Of a DNA stretch of 64,000 nt, positions 62,637 through 64,000 are shown piece after piece. The DNA is from RPQJ01 sp963823535 (GTDB taxonomy: Bacteria; Pseudomonadota; Gammaproteobacteria; Steroidobacterales; Steroidobacteraceae). Location: contig CAWGLZ010000006.1 of the NCBI GenBank assembly GCA_963823535.1, positions 124,001-188,000 on the forward strand, given 5' to 3'. The notes beneath the pieces were generated by a model. That model worked only from the letters and a program-made list of their open reading frames with translations. It searched no databases and was not told the DNA's origin. Positions within the stretch are counted from its first letter, which is position 1; each line of letters starts with the position of its first letter. Position numbers and translations under genes: made by a program.

Positions 62637-64000
62637 TCACCCGATCTTGGTCAAGGCGCCCTTGAGCGACGCGATGGCGTTGGCGGACAGGTCGAGCATC
62701 AGTCCTTCGACCTTGGTGCTGACACTGCTCTTGATCTCGACCTTGGTCGTGCCCTCGACCGCGACCTGCAGGCTCTTGACGTCCACGTTCGTCGTGCCCT
62801 CGACCCCGACCTTGAGGCTCTTGACCGCCACTTCCTGCTGGCCTTCGATCTTCACGGCCTTGCTCGCCTTCATGTCGATCGTGTCGGTCGCCTTGACCGT
62901 CAGGGTCTTGCAGGTGACCGTGATGCTGCCGTCCTTCTTCATCACGATCTTCGATTCGCCGGTCACAAAGGTGATCTGGTCACCGACGTCGACCAGCAGG
63001 GTCTTGCCGATCTCGAACTTCGCCGCACCCTTGTCGCTCTTGGCCGGCTTGTCCTCGTTGAGGCCCACGCGCCAGGTCGCGTCGTTCTCGACGTCGACCT
63101 TGAAGTCCTTCTCGGCGTGGACGACGAGTTCCTCGCTGCCCTTCTTGTCCTCGAAGCGGATCTCGTTGAAGGTCTTCGCGTCGCCGCCCTTGGTGCTGCG
63201 GCTCTTGATACCACTCTGCGAGGCATTGTCCGGCAGCTTGTACGGCGGCTTGTGCTCGCCGTTGTAGACGCGTCCCGTGACGATGGGCCGGTCCGGATCG
63301 CCTTCGAGGAAGCTGACGATCACTTCCTGCCCGATGCGCGGGATGTGAATGGCTCCCCAGTCCTGCCCGGCCCAGACCTGCGCGACGCGCACCCGGCAGG
63401 AACTCTTGTCGTCGCTCTTGCCCTCGCGATCCCAGTGGAACTGCACCTTGATCCGGCCGAACTCGTCGGTGTCGATTTCCTCGCCTTTCTTGCCGACCAC
63501 GGTCGCGGTCTGCGCACCCTGGATCACCGGCTTCGGCGTGATTCTCGGCGGCCGGAACTGGGTCTGGAGGTCGATCGCCTCGACCGTGACGTGGAAGTCC
63601 GTGTCGTCGGCCTCGCCCGTCTCGTGCTCGTTCGACGACAACGAGAAGCGCGTCGCGACGACCAGGTACTTGATGTTCAGGTCGGAGCGCGGGTAATCCG
63701 TGAGGTCGAACACCGCGCCCGTCGCGAGTCCGAGCGCATTCCCCTGCCCGTGCGCCACCCGGTGGGTCGACTGCAGTTCCTCCAGCCGGACCTTGGCAAT
63801 CCGGGCCGACTCTCCGGCCGCGAGCGCGGTCCCGTCGGTATCGGCCATCGCCGGCAGGTCCGCCGGATAATCGAAGATCTCGCTGCTGGCCAGCGCGTGA
63901 TTGCGCTTGATGACGTGGGACTTGAGCAAGGACGTGGACGGCTTCTTGAAGTCGAAGTCCGTCGTGGCGTAGGTGCCGGGCTGGACCGTCTTCACGTAGG
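62637..64000 (-). CDS. vgrG: T6SS spike protein VgrG/TssI, C-terminal two-thirds (runs off right edge)
   Basis: The visible 454 residues, open at the window edge, cover the end of the gp27-like part (GTYATTDFDFKKPSTSL), the OB-fold gp5 segment (KGEEIDTDEFGRIKVQFHWD, VRVAQVWAGQDWGAIHIPRIG), the GDPDRPIVTGRVYN motif and the beta-helical needle. The needle carries short repeats near the C-terminus (VEGTTNVDVKSL, VEGTTKVEIKSS) and ends without an added effector domain. It is the puncturing spike onto which PAAR sits. The true start lies beyond 64000. Confidence 0.95.
   Translation of the reverse strand, partial: YVKTVQPGTYATTDFDFKKPSTSLLKSHVIKRNHALASSEIFDYPADLPAMADTDGTALAAGESARIAKVRLEELQSTHRVAHGQGNALGLATGAVFDLTDYPRSDLNIKYLVVATRFSLSSNEHETGEADDTDFHVTVEAIDLQTQFRPPRITPKPVIQGAQTATVVGKKGEEIDTDEFGRIKVQFHWDREGKSDDKSSCRVRVAQVWAGQDWGAIHIPRIGQEVIVSFLEGDPDRPIVTGRVYNGEHKPPYKLPDNASQSGIKSRSTKGGDAKTFNEIRFEDKKGSEELVVHAEKDFKVDVENDATWRVGLNEDKPAKSDKGAAKFEIGKTLLVDVGDQITFVTGESKIVMKKDGSITVTCKTLTVKATDTIDMKASKAVKIEGQQEVAVKSLKVGVEGTTNVDVKSLQVAVEGTTKVEIKSSVSTKVEGLMLDLSANAIASLKGALTKIG

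Overview
The window is visibly GC-rich and densely packed with protein genes, many joined by ATGA or GTGA overlaps. Outer-membrane and periplasmic lipoproteins, a type VI secretion system (T6SS), a cyanide-insensitive-type bd oxidase, an autotransporter and a possible GlyGly-CTERM protease tail point to a Gram-negative, probably gammaproteobacterial, environmental heterotroph. The species cannot be fixed from sequence alone. No rRNA, tRNA, CRISPR array, integrase or insertion sequence was recognised.

Layout. 1-5 kb: the start of an ECF-like sigma factor gene, a VOC protein, a flavin reductase, a NupC-type transporter and a frame-broken M49 peptidase. 5-9 kb: a TIR-TolB-TPR protein, then a glycine-betaine/choline-type ABC importer whose binding protein and permease are fused. 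9-17 kb: a TPR/aspartyl-hydroxylase protein, an M3 oligopeptidase, a beta-carbonic anhydrase, a CurA-type reductase, a rhodanese, a GST and a UbiB-family kinase. 17-22 kb: a second TolB-TPR protein (membrane-anchored, frame-broken), an S8 protease and a META lipoprotein. 22-27 kb: a four-gene unit of DUF885 protein, ThiF/MoeB, Baeyer-Villiger-type monooxygenase and NlpE-META protein. 27-32 kb: a K+ channel and cydAB plus a DUF2474 peptide. 32-36 kb: GNAT, M19 dipeptidase, amino-acid permease and P1-family aminopeptidase.

The catabolic cluster at 36-44 kb is the most interesting metabolic locus. A five-gene run (class-III aminotransferase, aldehyde dehydrogenase, 3-oxoadipate CoA-transferase A and B, second class-III aminotransferase) faces a divergent IclR/PcaR-type regulator and 3-oxoadipyl-CoA thiolase. 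A perfect 7+3+7 palindrome lies between them. No ring-cleavage genes are present, so 3-oxoadipate seems to be reached from an amino compound. Beta-lysine (3,6-diaminohexanoate) or a related beta-amino acid fits the enzyme count. The P1 peptidase and permease next door could supply it.

The 44-64 kb part holds a secreted Sel1/coiled-coil/caspase-fold protein, an autotransporter with a relic of a second copy, and about 14 kb of a T6SS operon on the minus strand. The order is vgrG, a DUF6931-like gene, PAAR, tagH, tssJ, tssK, tssL (with OmpA domain), tssM, a tagF-pppA fusion, a Ser/Thr kinase and a lipoprotein hydrolase. The sheath, baseplate and ClpV genes must lie beyond the right edge or elsewhere.

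Five genes are each interrupted by a single-base frame change while the protein sequence is otherwise well kept. This may be assembly error and should be resolved before calling them pseudogenes.
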